The translations under genes and the position numbers were made by a program. A model generated the notes under the pieces. The model was given only the letters and a program-made list of their open reading frames with translations, was not told the origin of the DNA and did not search any database. From IMG/VR virus record IMGVR_UViG_3300042900_000549, positions 1 to 64,000 of that record: a stretch of 64,000 nucleotides of DNA, one strand, 5' to 3'. Below are positions 33,160-41,119 of the stretch, one piece after another. This DNA is from a virus. Position 1 is the stretch's first letter. Every line of letters starts with the position of its first letter.

Positions 33160-35459
33160 GCAATGGAACAAACGTAGTCAAGAGAAATGGTTTAATTGAA
33201 TCTCTTGACCTAGATAAGATGCACTTGATGGTTGAAGAGGCATGTAAGGGTCTTGCAGGTGTCTCTGCGAGTCAAGTTGAGATGACCTCTGGTATTCAAT
33301 TCTATAGTGGAATCTCCACTCAAGAAATACAAGAAATTCTTATTCGCAGTGCAAGTGATCTTATTGATTTGGATCATCCAAACTATCAATTTGTTGCCGC
33401 CCGACTTCTTTTATTTTCTGTTCGCAAGCAACTTTATGGGAAGATGAAGGAACTTCCTAATCTTGAGCAACACATTTACCAGTGTGTTAATCATGAAGTT
33501 TATGATAAGGATATTTTCAACAAATACTCCAAAGAAGAAATTGAACGTGCGGATTCTTATATTGATCACGACCGAGACTACCTGTTCACTTATGCAGGTC
33601 TTCGTCAAGTAGTTGATAAGTATTTGGTTCAAGATCGTAGTAGTGGTGGAGTATATGAAACACCACAATTCATGTATATAATGATTGCTCTGACTATCTT
33701 TGCAGAGTATCCGAAAGAAACTAGAATGTCTTACGTCAAGAGGTATTATGACGCAATATCCAAACACAAAATCAACATTCCCACACCAATCATGGCGGGT
33801 GTTAGAACCCCACTTCGTCAATTTGCATCTTGTGTTTTGGTTGATGTTGATGACACCCTCGATAGCATCTTTAGCAGCGATATGGCTATTGGCAGGTATA
33901 TCTCACAGAGGGCTGGTATTGGTATCAACGCAGGCCGAATCCGTGGTATCAACTCTAAAATCCGAGGTGGAGAAGTTCAGCACACTGGTGTTGTTCCTTT
34001 CCTTAAAAAGTTTGAATCCACTGTACGATGCTGCACCCAAAATGGAATCCGGGGTGGATCTGCTACGGTTCATTTTCCAATCTGGCACCAAGAAATAGGG
34101 GATATTCTTGTACTGAAAAATAACAAGGGAACTGAAGATAATCGTGTTCGCAAACTTGATTATTCAATTCAACTTAGTAAAATCTTTTATGAAAGGTTCA
34201 TTCAAGATGGTGAGATTACTTTGTTCTCTCCGCATGATGTACCTAGACTTTATGATTCTTTTGGTCTTCCTGAGTTTGATTCTCTTTATGTAGAATATGA
34301 GAATAATTCATCCATTCCAAAGAAAACTATTCGGGCACAAGACCTCATTCTCAGTCTCCTCAAAGAACGTGCTGAAACTGGTCGTATCTACATTATGAAT
34401 ATTGATCATTGTAATTCACATAGTTCCTATAAGGACCAAATTACAATGAGTAATCTTTGTCAAGAAATTACAGAACCCACAACACCAATCCAACATATTG
34501 ATGATGATGGACCTCAAGAAATTGCCACTTGTATTCTATCTGCAATAAATGTTGGTAAAGTAAAATCTGATGAGGAACTTGAGGAACTTTGCAATCTCTC
34601 TATTCGTTCTTTAGAGGAACTTATTGATTATCAAAACTATCCTGTCAAGGCAGCGGAAAACTTTACCAAGCGCCGTAGATCTCTTGGAATAGGTTATATT
34701 GGTCTTGCGCACTACCTTGCTAAACTTGGGTTCAACTACGACTCACAAGAGGCGTGGGATGCCGTTCACGGTCTTTCTGAGTCCTTCCAGTATTACCTTC
34801 TTAAAGTATCCAATCAGATTGCTAAAGAGAAGGGTCATTGTGAATATTTTGGTCGTACTAAGTATGCTGATGGCATTCTTCCTATTGATACATATAAAAA
34901 AGACGTAGATCAAATTTCATCCACACCACTTCAACATGATTGGGAAAGTCTTAGGGCATCTATCCTGGAACACGGTCTCCGGCACTCAACACTGTCCGCA
35001 CAGATGCCTTCTGAGAGCAGTTCCGTTGTGTCAAATGCAACAAATGGAATTGAACCACCTCGTGGATACTTGTCCATTAAAAAGTCCAAGAAAGGACCAC
35101 TTAAGCAAATTGTACCTCAGTATCAATCACTTAAAAATAATTATACGCTTCTTTGGAATATGCCTAGCAATCGGGGTTATATTAATATTGTTGCTGTTAT
35201 GCAAAAGTTCTTCGATCAAGCAATTTCTGGAAACTGGTCGTATAACCCAGAAAATTATGCCGATAATGAGGTTCCTGTTAGCGTAATGGCACAAGATATG
35301 CTCACTTGTTTTAAGTTGGGACATAAAACCGCCTACTATCAAAACACTTATGATATTAAGACTGATGAGGTAGTTGAAGAATCAAAACCAGAACTTCAAT
35401 CTCTTCTAAATGATATTATAAGTTCTGATGAAGATGCGTGTGAAAGTTGTGCGATCTAA
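33156..35459 (+). CDS. nrdA: Ribonucleotide reductase alpha subunit NrdA
   Basis: A 767-residue class Ia large subunit, converting ribonucleotide to deoxyribonucleotide diphosphates. N-terminal ATP-cone (KRNGLIESLDLDKMH); SCVLVDVDDTLDS and EIATCILSAINVG (redox cysteines); the catalytic block MSNLCQEI with Asn, Cys and Glu; LWNMPSNRGYINIV with radical-transfer region; and a C-terminal CESC pair for rereduction. Coupled to gp61 by overlap and followed by nrdB. Confidence 0.96.
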   Translation: MSNGTNVVKRNGLIESLDLDKMHLMVEEACKGLAGVSASQVEMTSGIQFYSGISTQEIQEILIRSASDLIDLDHPNYQFVAARLLLFSVRKQLYGKMKELPNLEQHIYQCVNHEVYDKDIFNKYSKEEIERADSYIDHDRDYLFTYAGLRQVVDKYLVQDRSSGGVYETPQFMYIMIALTIFAEYPKETRMSYVKRYYDAISKHKINIPTPIMAGVRTPLRQFASCVLVDVDDTLDSIFSSDMAIGRYISQRAGIGINAGRIRGINSKIRGGEVQHTGVVPFLKKFESTVRCCTQNGIRGGSATVHFPIWHQEIGDILVLKNNKGTEDNRVRKLDYSIQLSKIFYERFIQDGEITLFSPHDVPRLYDSFGLPEFDSLYVEYENNSSIPKKTIRAQDLILSLLKERAETGRIYIMNIDHCNSHSSYKDQITMSNLCQEITEPTTPIQHIDDDGPQEIATCILSAINVGKVKSDEELEELCNLSIRSLEELIDYQNYPVKAAENFTKRRRSLGIGYIGLAHYLAKLGFNYDSQEAWDAVHGLSESFQYYLLKVSNQIAKEKGHCEYFGRTKYADGILPIDTYKKDVDQISSTPLQHDWESLRASILEHGLRHSTLSAQMPSESSSVVSNATNGIEPPRGYLSIKKSKKGPLKQIVPQYQSLKNNYTLLWNMPSNRGYINIVAVMQKFFDQAISGNWSYNPENYADNEVPVSVMAQDMLTCFKLGHKTAYYQNTYDIKTDEVVEESKPELQSLLNDIISSDEDACESCAI

Positions 35460-35527
35460 GTTTCATAACAATTAAAAACCTTAAATATGTTAGGGTGAGT
35501 TGAGTTCAAATTAATTAAAGAAAAAGT

Positions 35528-36703
35528 ATGCAGTACAATTTTATGGCACCAGAAGAGCAAAACATTAAAGGAATGACGGTTTTTAATACTAAAGAAGTGG
35601 ATACTAAAAAGCAACCAATGTTTTTTGGTGCTCCTCTAGGAGTTCAAAGATATGACTCATATAAGTATCCAGTTTTTGATAAATTAACCCAACAACAATT
35701 AAGTTATTTTTGGAGACCCGAAGAAATCTCACTTCAAAAAGATCGCGGAGATTATCAAACTCTCCGTTCAGAACAGAAGCATATTTTTACTTCTAATTTG
35801 AAGTATCAGATTATGCTTGATTCTATTCAAGGTCGTGGTCCCGGTATGGCATTTTTACCATATTGTTCGCTTCCTGAACTAGAGGCATGTATGACTGTGT
35901 GGGAATTTATGGAGATGATCCATAGTCGCTCATACACTTATATTATCAAAAATATCTATTCAGATCCTTGCGAAATTTTTGATACAATTATTCATGATGA
36001 GCGTATTCTAGAACGCGCCGCAAGTATTACTGAATCTTATGATGAATTTATTCAATCAGCACAAAGTTATGGTACTTCTGAATCTTGGAAGCACAGACTT
36101 GAAGGAGTTAATTACGCAAAGGAGAATCTCAACGATGTTAAAAGAAAACTTTACAGAGCAGTCGCAAACGTTAATATTCTTGAAGGTATTCGCTTCTACG
36201 TTAGTTTTGCTTGCAGTTTCGCCTTTGGTGAACTCAAACTTATGGAAGGATCTGCGAAAATCATATCACTCATCGCAAGAGATGAATCACAACATTTAGC
36301 ACTCACACAAAACATTCTAAACAAATGGAAAGAGGGTGATGATCCTGAAATGCAACAGATTGCAAAAGAAGAAGAGGAGTGGGTTTATGCGATGTTTGAT
36401 CGTGCGGTAAATGAAGAAAAGAAGTGGGCAGACTATCTTTTCAAAGATGGGTCTATGATTGGTCTTAATGATAAACTTCTTCAGAGATATGTTGAATGGA
36501 TTGCAAATCGCCGTATGAAAGCAATTGGCCTCAAACCAGTTTATGATATTCCTGCGAATAATAACCCACTTCCTTGGACTTCTCACTGGTTGAATTCGAA
36601 AGGTCTTCAGGTGGCCCCTCAGGAAGTGGAAGTTGAAGCATATTTGATTGGTGGAATCAAACAGGATGTTAAGACAGATACATTTAGTGGATTTAAACTT
36701 TAA
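35528..36703 (+). CDS. nrdB: Ribonucleotide reductase beta subunit NrdB
   Basis: A 391-residue diiron-tyrosyl radical subunit. Metal and radical motifs are intact: WEFMEMIHSRSYTYII (Glu, His and the radical Tyr), IARDESQHLALT (Glu/His ligands) and a helical C-terminal tail for NrdA docking. It pairs with NrdA to supply dNTPs from host RNA breakdown. There is no clear sigma70 or late box in the 68-nt gap; it is probably co-transcribed with nrdA. Confidence 0.95.
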   Translation: MQYNFMAPEEQNIKGMTVFNTKEVDTKKQPMFFGAPLGVQRYDSYKYPVFDKLTQQQLSYFWRPEEISLQKDRGDYQTLRSEQKHIFTSNLKYQIMLDSIQGRGPGMAFLPYCSLPELEACMTVWEFMEMIHSRSYTYIIKNIYSDPCEIFDTIIHDERILERAASITESYDEFIQSAQSYGTSESWKHRLEGVNYAKENLNDVKRKLYRAVANVNILEGIRFYVSFACSFAFGELKLMEGSAKIISLIARDESQHLALTQNILNKWKEGDDPEMQQIAKEEEEWVYAMFDRAVNEEKKWADYLFKDGSMIGLNDKLLQRYVEWIANRRMKAIGLKPVYDIPANNNPLPWTSHWLNSKGLQVAPQEVEVEAYLIGGIKQDVKTDTFSGFKL

Positions 36704-36709
36704 TGTATT

Positions 36710-36733
36710 GGGAGTTTCTAACTCCCTTTTTTT
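36710..36733 (+). terminator. Intrinsic terminator after nrdB
   Basis: GGGAGTT (36710-36716), TCT loop, AACTCCC (36720-36726), then seven T. Confidence 0.93.
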
Positions 36734-36740
36734 ATAAATA
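36733..36740 (+). promoter_or_regulatory. Late promoter TATAAATA
   Basis: Exact consensus directly at the end of the nrdB terminator, 29 nt before the structural gene at 36770. Confidence 0.75.
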
Positions 36741-36769
36741 AATATAAATTGTAAGACTTTAAAATTAAA

Positions 36770-38098
36770 ATGACCTCTTTCAACATTTACGAAGCATACG
36801 CTGCTGTTTATAATGAAGACCTTAGAGAAGATATTCTTTCTGTTGATGAAGAATTTGAATTCATTGATGGGTTGAGTGATAATGAACTTGATGAAGTAAT
36901 GGAAGAAATAATTTCAGAAGGAACCGATATTTCTGAATGTTTTGAAGTATTTGATGAAATTATTTCGGAAGCAAAAGTAACTATTGGTGCTGGTTCAGGT
37001 GGAGAAGGAGTTGAACCTAGAACAGTAAAATATGGTTCTGCCAAAGTTACCTCAGGAAGAGGTTCTGTAATGGCAGCAAAAGAAAGGCAATCTGCAAGAA
37101 AAGCATCAAGAAGAGCAGAAAGAGTAGAAAGAATCAAATCTTCTGTAAAAAGAGCAGCAGAAAAGGTAAAAACAAAATCTGCTGGTGTAGTATCTGCTGC
37201 TGCTGGTGGTGCTGCTGAAGCAGGTAGATCTGCTAAAGGTGCTGCTAGTGCAGCTAAGAAAAAAGTAACTGGAAAACTTGCTGCAGCAAAGGAAAGAATT
37301 AAAGGTGCTGTTAAATCTGGTAGAAGTGCCGTTGCTGGTGGTCTTCGCAAAGCAGCATCAAAAATTGAACCAAAAGAAACCGAGAAAAAAGGTAAGGAAA
37401 TAAAAGATGCTGCTAAAGAAAGAATTTCCACAATTCGCCCAAATCTAGGTGTAGGAAGAAAAGAACGTGTATCTTCCGCTGGAATTAGATCAACTGGTGG
37501 ACCAATAGGTCGTTCGGGGAGTCAAGGTAGAGCACTTCCTCCTGTAGGAAAAACAAAATCTGGAAAGACTTTAACATCTTCTCAGAGATCTACTCAAACT
37601 TCAGCACAGAATAGGAGACTTTCATCAAGACTTGGTGAAAATTTTGATCTTCTTGCTGGAATAATTCTTGAGGATTTAATCAACGAAGGTTATGCAGAAA
37701 CCTTTGAAGAAGCACTTTATGTTCTTGAATCAATGTCTGATTATGCTGTAGGTGATATTGCAGAATCTTATCTTGCAGAAGAAGTTGAAACTGTTGATCT
37801 GTATGATGTAGTTCTAGAGCACCTACTTGATGAAGGTTATGCGGATACTGAAGATGAAGCTTCTGTAATCATGGCAAATATGAGTGAGGAGTGGAGAGAT
37901 GAAATTCTTGAAACCAAACTTGATCCAAGAGGTCGCCCCGCTTCTGGTCCAATGAATGCATATTCCAAACCAAAATCAAAACCAGACCAAGCACATTTAG
38001 ATGCTATCAAATCATATGAAGAGAAGCAGAAAAAGAAAACTCCAGAGCAAAAAGCAGCGGAACTAAAGGCTTACAGGGAAAGACAAGAAAATAGATGA
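36770..38098 (+). CDS. Virion-type protein with a histone H1-like basic core and acidic repeats
   Basis: A 442-residue protein of three parts. Residues 1-70 are acidic with repeated ISE tripeptides (EIISEGTDISE, EIISEAKV), which fit gp21 cut sites. Residues 95-280 are Lys/Ala/Ser-rich with AAEKVKTK, AAKKKVTGKLAAAKERIKGAVK and similar, resembling histone H1 tails. The C-terminal part has two copies of an acidic module (LEDLINEGYAETFEEALYVLESMS and LEHLLDEGYADTEDEASVIMANMS). Probably packaged with DNA; inferred from composition, cut sites and late promoter. Confidence 0.7.
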   Translation: MTSFNIYEAYAAVYNEDLREDILSVDEEFEFIDGLSDNELDEVMEEIISEGTDISECFEVFDEIISEAKVTIGAGSGGEGVEPRTVKYGSAKVTSGRGSVMAAKERQSARKASRRAERVERIKSSVKRAAEKVKTKSAGVVSAAAGGAAEAGRSAKGAASAAKKKVTGKLAAAKERIKGAVKSGRSAVAGGLRKAASKIEPKETEKKGKEIKDAAKERISTIRPNLGVGRKERVSSAGIRSTGGPIGRSGSQGRALPPVGKTKSGKTLTSSQRSTQTSAQNRRLSSRLGENFDLLAGIILEDLINEGYAETFEEALYVLESMSDYAVGDIAESYLAEEVETVDLYDVVLEHLLDEGYADTEDEASVIMANMSEEWRDEILETKLDPRGRPASGPMNAYSKPKSKPDQAHLDAIKSYEEKQKKKTPEQKAAELKAYRERQENR

Positions 38099-38119
38099 GT
38101 TAAATATTAAATTATAAGT

Positions 38120-38144
38120 GAGGGTCTTTATGACCCTCTTTTTT
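38120..38144 (+). terminator. Intrinsic terminator
   Basis: GAGGGTC (38120-38126), TTTAT loop, GACCCTC (38132-38138), then six T. It lies between two converging genes. Confidence 0.92.
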
Positions 38145-38568
38145 ATTCTATTAATAAACTTTTTTCAACAATACTATAAAGGTTTCCAACTTCACTACTA
38201 AAAAATTTACCTTCCACATTCGTATTGTAGTAATCTTCTCTTAAGATTACATCTCTTTTAAATTGTTCCATAGTCTCGTAAAAACTCATAGATTTCTTAT
38301 GAGGGCAAAGATATAATATTTCTCTTAAGAACTTATCTTCTCCTAATACTTTTACATCTGAGATTAATTCATCGCAAGATCCGTAATATGTTTGCCATTC
38401 ACTTTCTTTGGTTTTTCTTCTTCCTGTTTTACGATCTTTTTGGCGAGTCCAGAAGTGTTTTTTGCCAATATATTTCTTATTGTTCACCAGATTTGTAATT
38501 AGATATACAAACCCTTCCATACCTTTAGGAACTTCTACAAAATCTATATTATTGTACTTCCAAGTCAT
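38143..38568 (-). CDS. GIY-YIG homing endonuclease-like protein
   Basis: A 141-residue protein, one of very few genes on this strand. GFVYLITNLVNNKKYIGKKHF (about 19-39) is the GIY-YIG core, followed by a basic Arg-rich segment and a conserved downstream Glu region. It resembles the free-standing Seg/Mob-type endonucleases of T4-like phages, which spread by cutting related genomes. Its opposite orientation and position between a structural gene and the accessory region suggest insertion. Confidence 0.75.
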   Translation of the reverse strand: MTWKYNNIDFVEVPKGMEGFVYLITNLVNNKKYIGKKHFWTRQKDRKTGRRKTKESEWQTYYGSCDELISDVKVLGEDKFLREILYLCPHKKSMSFYETMEQFKRDVILREDYYNTNVEGKFFSSEVGNLYSIVEKSLLIE

Positions 38569-38643
38569 TCTATAAGCATTACTAATAAGACTATGTATGC
38601 TATGAGTTTTTGTGGTATGCTGGATATATAGTTTAAAATTCTT

Positions 38644-39000
38644 ATGAAAATTTTTAGAGCACTATCAAAACTCTATAACTACTTGACAAAAGAAAAATCC
38701 TCAGTAGACTATGAAGAACCTCAAGTTCACAAAGAACCTGAAACCCAAATTATTGAGGAAGAAGAAATCTTGGAATCAACAATTGAAAACTGTTATGTAT
38801 CTGATGTGCGCGATTGGGCTATAAAAAAGATTGAACTTCTTCACGAAGCAGATCGTCATAGAAATGCAAAAGCACTTCTTGCTGAGTTTGCCGAATGGAT
38901 TAATATTCCAGAAGGTACTGAAGAACTGGATTATCTTTGTATAGAAGATAATGAGTGGACTGATGAGAAAGAAGTGGATGTGAGGAAACCGAACCCTTGA
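38644..39000 (+). CDS. Acidic protein, unknown function
   Basis: A 118-residue protein with a basic N-terminal helix (MKIFRALSKLYNYLTKEK), a Glu-rich linker and a C-terminal helical region (AIKKIELLHEADRHRNAKALLAEFAEWI). No family recognised. Its stop codon TGA is bases 2-4 of the next -35 box, TTGACA. Confidence 0.6.
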   Translation: MKIFRALSKLYNYLTKEKSSVDYEEPQVHKEPETQIIEEEEILESTIENCYVSDVRDWAIKKIELLHEADRHRNAKALLAEFAEWINIPEGTEELDYLCIEDNEWTDEKEVDVRKPNP

Positions 39001-39025
39001 CAAAACCTAAATAACCTCATATAAT
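38997..39025 (+). promoter_or_regulatory. Perfect-consensus early promoter sharing a stop codon
   Basis: TTGACA (38997-39002), 17-nt spacer, TATAAT (39020-39025). The TGA stop of the preceding gene is inside the -35 box. A terminator-like hairpin begins 8 nt after the -10 box. Confidence 0.88.
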
Positions 39026-39032
39026 GCAAAGG

Positions 39033-39055
39033 AACCCACTCAAAAAGTGGGTTTT
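39033..39055 (+). terminator. Terminator-like hairpin at the promoter's start site
   Basis: AACCCACT (39033-39040), CAAAA loop, AGTGGGTT (39046-39053), with TTTTG overlapping. It could end upstream transcripts or be the first structure of RNA begun near 39032. Confidence 0.75.
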
Positions 39056-39158
39056 GTCATAATGAGTCTGTGACGTGACACTTAGAGCCGTGGAAGATGC
39101 CCTTCGAGAGAGGTGGTATACCCCTCTTCTATACGGATGCCGAATTCTATTAAACTAA
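39056..39158 (+). ncRNA. Structured RNA candidate in the leader of the lysozyme gene
   Basis: About 100 nt without a gene. CCGT...ACGG with an inner GAAGA/TCTTC pairing encloses about 50 nt, and GAGAGG/CCTCT offers an alternative pairing. GC content is visibly higher than in the flanking genes. It is downstream of a perfect promoter. Not matched to a known RNA family. Confidence 0.4.
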
Positions 39159-39803
39159 ATGCAACAATTTTTTACTGTATCCTTTCCCCTTCTGGCGATG
39201 GTTACAACCAGCACAGTAACACTGCCCCAAGTGTTTCCTCCTCCCCCCGTGAATGGTCCGCCACCATTCTCTATTATACGAGAGGAACCTACACCAAAGA
39301 CAGCGACCAGAGAGGTTGCTCCAGTTAAACCAAAAGAAAAAAGACTGATTTGTAAAGGATGCAATACTAATGAAACTAAGACTGTAGAATTTTTACAGGA
39401 ACGTGGAATTACTGACAAAAACGCCCTAGCTACCATTATGGGTAATATCCGACAAGAGTCTACCTTCACACCTAATGTATGTGAGGGTGGTGCTAGAGTG
39501 TCTTATAGTGCTTGTAGGAGTGGTGGTTTTGGAATTATACAATGGACTAATGCTCCAAGGTATAATGGATTAGGAAATCATGCTGCCCGTACTGGTGGTG
39601 ACCCATCAACTCTTGATACTCAATTGCAATATATGATGTATGAAGGTGATTGGAAGATGATTGAGAACCAAATGAAAACTCCTGGTAAGTCCATTACTGA
39701 TTATATGAGACTTGCTAGAAAATGGATCCGTTGGGGACATACTGGAGCAAGAGTTGATTATGCTTATAACTATGCAAATAAGTTAGTTCTTACTGAAGTC
39801 TAA
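39159..39803 (+). CDS. Lysozyme-domain protein (Phage_lysozyme2-like) with a signal-like N-terminus
   Basis: A 214-residue protein. Residues 1-24 are hydrophobic and signal-peptide-like, followed by a Pro-rich linker (PPPPVNGPPP) and CKGC. The catalytic region starts TVEFLQERGITDKNALATIMGNIRQESTF, with the Glu of RQES, then GGFGIIQWTNAPRY, as in phage tail-lysozyme domains that cut peptidoglycan. It is likely involved in lysis or wall penetration. Confidence 0.8.
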   Translation: MQQFFTVSFPLLAMVTTSTVTLPQVFPPPPVNGPPPFSIIREEPTPKTATREVAPVKPKEKRLICKGCNTNETKTVEFLQERGITDKNALATIMGNIRQESTFTPNVCEGGARVSYSACRSGGFGIIQWTNAPRYNGLGNHAARTGGDPSTLDTQLQYMMYEGDWKMIENQMKTPGKSITDYMRLARKWIRWGHTGARVDYAYNYANKLVLTEV

Positions 39804-39819
39804 AAACACATACAATAGA

Positions 39820-39826
39820 ATAAATA
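39820..39826 (+). promoter_or_regulatory. Possible late promoter ATAAATA
   Basis: 29 nt before the gene at 39856, but a terminator hairpin lies between box and start codon. Confidence 0.3.
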
Positions 39827-39828
39827 TT

Positions 39829-39855
39829 GGGGATTGTTACATTTCCCCTTTTTTT
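39829..39855 (+). terminator. Intrinsic terminator after the lysozyme gene
   Basis: GGGGA (39829-39833), 10-nt loop, TCCCC (39844-39848), then seven T running to the next ATG. Confidence 0.85.
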
Positions 39856-40257
39856 ATGTTTAATTTTAATTTTGGAAAGAAGAAACCAAGTATAAAACAA
39901 TATGCAATTATAGGGATTGTATTATCTTCCACAATTGCAATACTCTCACAGTGCTCTAGCATACCTAGCAATCAACTCTGGGATTTACTGGATGAAATAC
40001 AGAGAAAATATTTTCCGCAAACTATATTGAATGAGTTTATTATTAAAGATGATAAGAAACTCGAAAGAAGAATTGTTCGGGATGTTGATAGAGCAATTGA
40101 TGATTATTGGAAACAATCTGAAGAGAAACCCGTAGAAGTTCCTGCTCCAATATTTTCAGAAAAACCTATTGATGAATCCGCGTGTTATACCAAAGAATGT
40201 AAGTCACTCGGAGGAGAAATGCGTTTATGTGCCCCCTGGGTTGATGACTGTAAGTAA
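39856..40257 (+). CDS. Membrane-anchored protein next to the lysozyme gene
   Basis: A 133-residue protein: a basic start, then a transmembrane or lipoprotein-like segment YAIIGIVLSSTIAILSQC at 16-33, then an acidic ectodomain with paired cysteines (CYTKECKSLGG, CAPWVDDC). The lipobox is imperfect (LSQC). Position after a lysozyme would suit a spanin or lysis accessory role, but no spanin signature is seen. Confidence 0.55.
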   Translation: MFNFNFGKKKPSIKQYAIIGIVLSSTIAILSQCSSIPSNQLWDLLDEIQRKYFPQTILNEFIIKDDKKLERRIVRDVDRAIDDYWKQSEEKPVEVPAPIFSEKPIDESACYTKECKSLGGEMRLCAPWVDDCK

Positions 40258-40270
40258 AAAATGTTATATA
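40241..40270 (+). promoter_or_regulatory. Weak early promoter candidate
   Basis: TTGATG (40241-40246), 18-nt spacer, TATATA (40265-40270), upstream of the gene at 40301 and partly inside the preceding gene. Confidence 0.35.
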
Positions 40271-40300
40271 TAAGCATATCTTATTTTTATGGAGATTATT

Positions 40301-40495
40301 ATGTCACAAACATCACAAGAACTACTTAATGCTATTGAAGAGTGGAAAGTAGAAGACGAAAAGTTTACTGCTGGCAATAATGCCGCTGGTACTCGTGCCC
40401 GTAAGGCGCTACAAGAGGTTGGTAAACTGGTTAAGACCCGTAGAGGTGAGATTACCGAGGAGAAGAGCGCTCGTAAGGCGGCAAAGGGGGGTTGA
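40301..40495 (+). CDS. Small basic cyanophage protein, histone-like composition
   Basis: A 64-residue protein beginning MSQTSQELLNAIEEWKVEDEK, then NNAAGTRARKALQEVGKLVKTRRGEI, ending in a Lys/Ala-rich tail. I choose ATG 40301 rather than 40289 because GGAG (40290-40293) then sits as the ribosome site. It could bind nucleic acid or host proteins; no motif shows this. Its stop TGA lies inside the next promoter's -35 box. Confidence 0.7.
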   Translation: MSQTSQELLNAIEEWKVEDEKFTAGNNAAGTRARKALQEVGKLVKTRRGEITEEKSARKAAKGG

Positions 40496-40520
40496 CAAAC
40501 CAAGAGGATCCTGGTATTCT
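40492..40520 (+). promoter_or_regulatory. Early promoter of the tRNA region
   Basis: TTGACA (40492-40497), 17-nt spacer, TATTCT (40515-40520) with an extended TGG before the -10 box. The -35 box includes the stop codon of the preceding gene. Confidence 0.85.
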
Positions 40521-40528
40521 TAGGAAGT

Positions 40529-40597
40529 GAGAGTGATGCCAAAAGCACGGCACCCCGATAAGGGATACAGTAGAAGAACGCAAAGTCTTCCACTCTC
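40529..40597 (+). ncRNA. tRNA-like structure at the 5' end of the tRNA transcript
   Basis: A 7-bp outer stem GAGAGTG/CACTCTC (40529-40535/40591-40597), a D-arm-like GCC/GGC stem with an 8-nt loop, a short CCC/GGG arm at the anticodon place, and a 5-bp GAAGA/TCTTC arm at the T-arm place joined directly to the outer stem. The T-loop and anticodon arm are not canonical, so it is not a normal tRNA. It starts 9 nt after the -10 box. Confidence 0.55.
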
Positions 40598-40600
40598 TAT

Positions 40601-40673
40601 GGGTCAATAACTCAGTTGGTAGAGTAGCGGGCTTTTAACCTGTAAGTCGTGAGTTCGAGTCTCACTTGACCCA
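40601..40673 (+). tRNA. trnK-UUU: tRNA-Lys (anticodon UUU)
   Basis: Cloverleaf with acceptor GGGTCAA/TTGACCC, D-loop TCAGTTGGTAGA, anticodon loop CTTTTAA, T-loop TTCGAGT, discriminator A. CCA is not encoded. It reads AAA, a favoured codon in AT-rich genes. Confidence 0.95.
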
Positions 40674-40674
40674 C

Positions 40675-40703
40675 TTGACAATTGGATCCAGAGATGGTAT
40701 GAT
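40675..40703 (+). promoter_or_regulatory. Early promoter of tRNA-Arg
   Basis: TTGACA (40675-40680) two bases after tRNA-Lys, 17-nt spacer, TATGAT (40698-40703) with extended TGG. Confidence 0.8.
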
Positions 40704-40711
40704 TGTCTTAT

Positions 40712-40784
40712 GGGCACGTAGCATAATGGATAATGCATCATCCTTCTAAGATGTCGATTGCTGGTTCGACCCCAGCCGTGCCTG
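40712..40784 (+). tRNA. trnR-UCU: tRNA-Arg (anticodon UCU)
   Basis: Acceptor GGGCACG/CGTGCCT with a G-U first pair, anticodon loop CTTCTAA, T-loop TTCGACC, discriminator G, no encoded CCA. Reads AGA, a codon much commoner in this phage than in a GC-richer host. Confidence 0.94.
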
Positions 40785-40832
40785 TTGAAGTAGTCGTTAT
40801 GCACATAGCATAGAAAGACGCTTCATATATAA

Positions 40833-40983
40833 AAGGATAGAGGTTAAGTCCCTGTTATATCCTTATGAGATATATCACACCTAATCCATCAAATCAAGAA
40901 AGTGCTGGGCAAACTTTGGAGGTTTTCTCCACTACCATTTGTGGGCTTCTGAGAACAGGAGAAATAAGGTTTGGTACTTTCTT
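40833..40983 (+). ncRNA. Structured RNA candidate between tRNA-Arg and tRNA-Gly
   Basis: No gene lies between 40785 and 41029. A hairpin AAGGATA/TATCCTT (40833-40839/40858-40864) is followed by a branched element closed by AAGAAAGT/ACTTTCTT (40896-40903/40976-40983) and CAAAC/GTTTG (40910-40914/40969-40973), enclosing GGAG/CTCC and CAC/GTG hairpins. The long-range pairing resembles a folded RNA, but no known family is recognised. Confidence 0.45.
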
Positions 40984-40991
40984 CAAAACAC

Positions 40992-41020
40992 TTGACAATC
41001 TAAGATTTATGTCTTATGAT
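40992..41020 (+). promoter_or_regulatory. Early promoter of tRNA-Gly
   Basis: TTGACA (40992-40997), 17-nt spacer, TATGAT (41015-41020). Confidence 0.8.
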
Positions 41021-41029
41021 TGTCTTATT

Positions 41030-41100
41030 GCGGGTATGGTGTAGTGGCAACACAAGAGTTTTCCAAACTTTTATCCTCGGTTCAAATCCGTGTACCCGCT
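41030..41100 (+). tRNA. trnG-UCC: tRNA-Gly (anticodon UCC)
   Basis: Acceptor GCGGGTA/TACCCGC, anticodon loop TTTCCAA, T-loop TTCAAAT, discriminator T. 71 nt, usual for tRNA-Gly. A small GAACC-ATAA-GGTTC hairpin follows at 41102-41115. Confidence 0.93.
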
Positions 41101-41119
41101 TGAACCATAAGGTTCCTAT

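Noticed and set aside
36808-37431. 207-residue minus-strand frame
   Set aside because: Shadow of the Lys/Ala-rich virion protein; Leu/Ala/Ser bias arises from the complementary codons.
40604-40804. Minus-strand frame across the tRNA genes
   Set aside because: It runs through two complete tRNA genes on the other strand.
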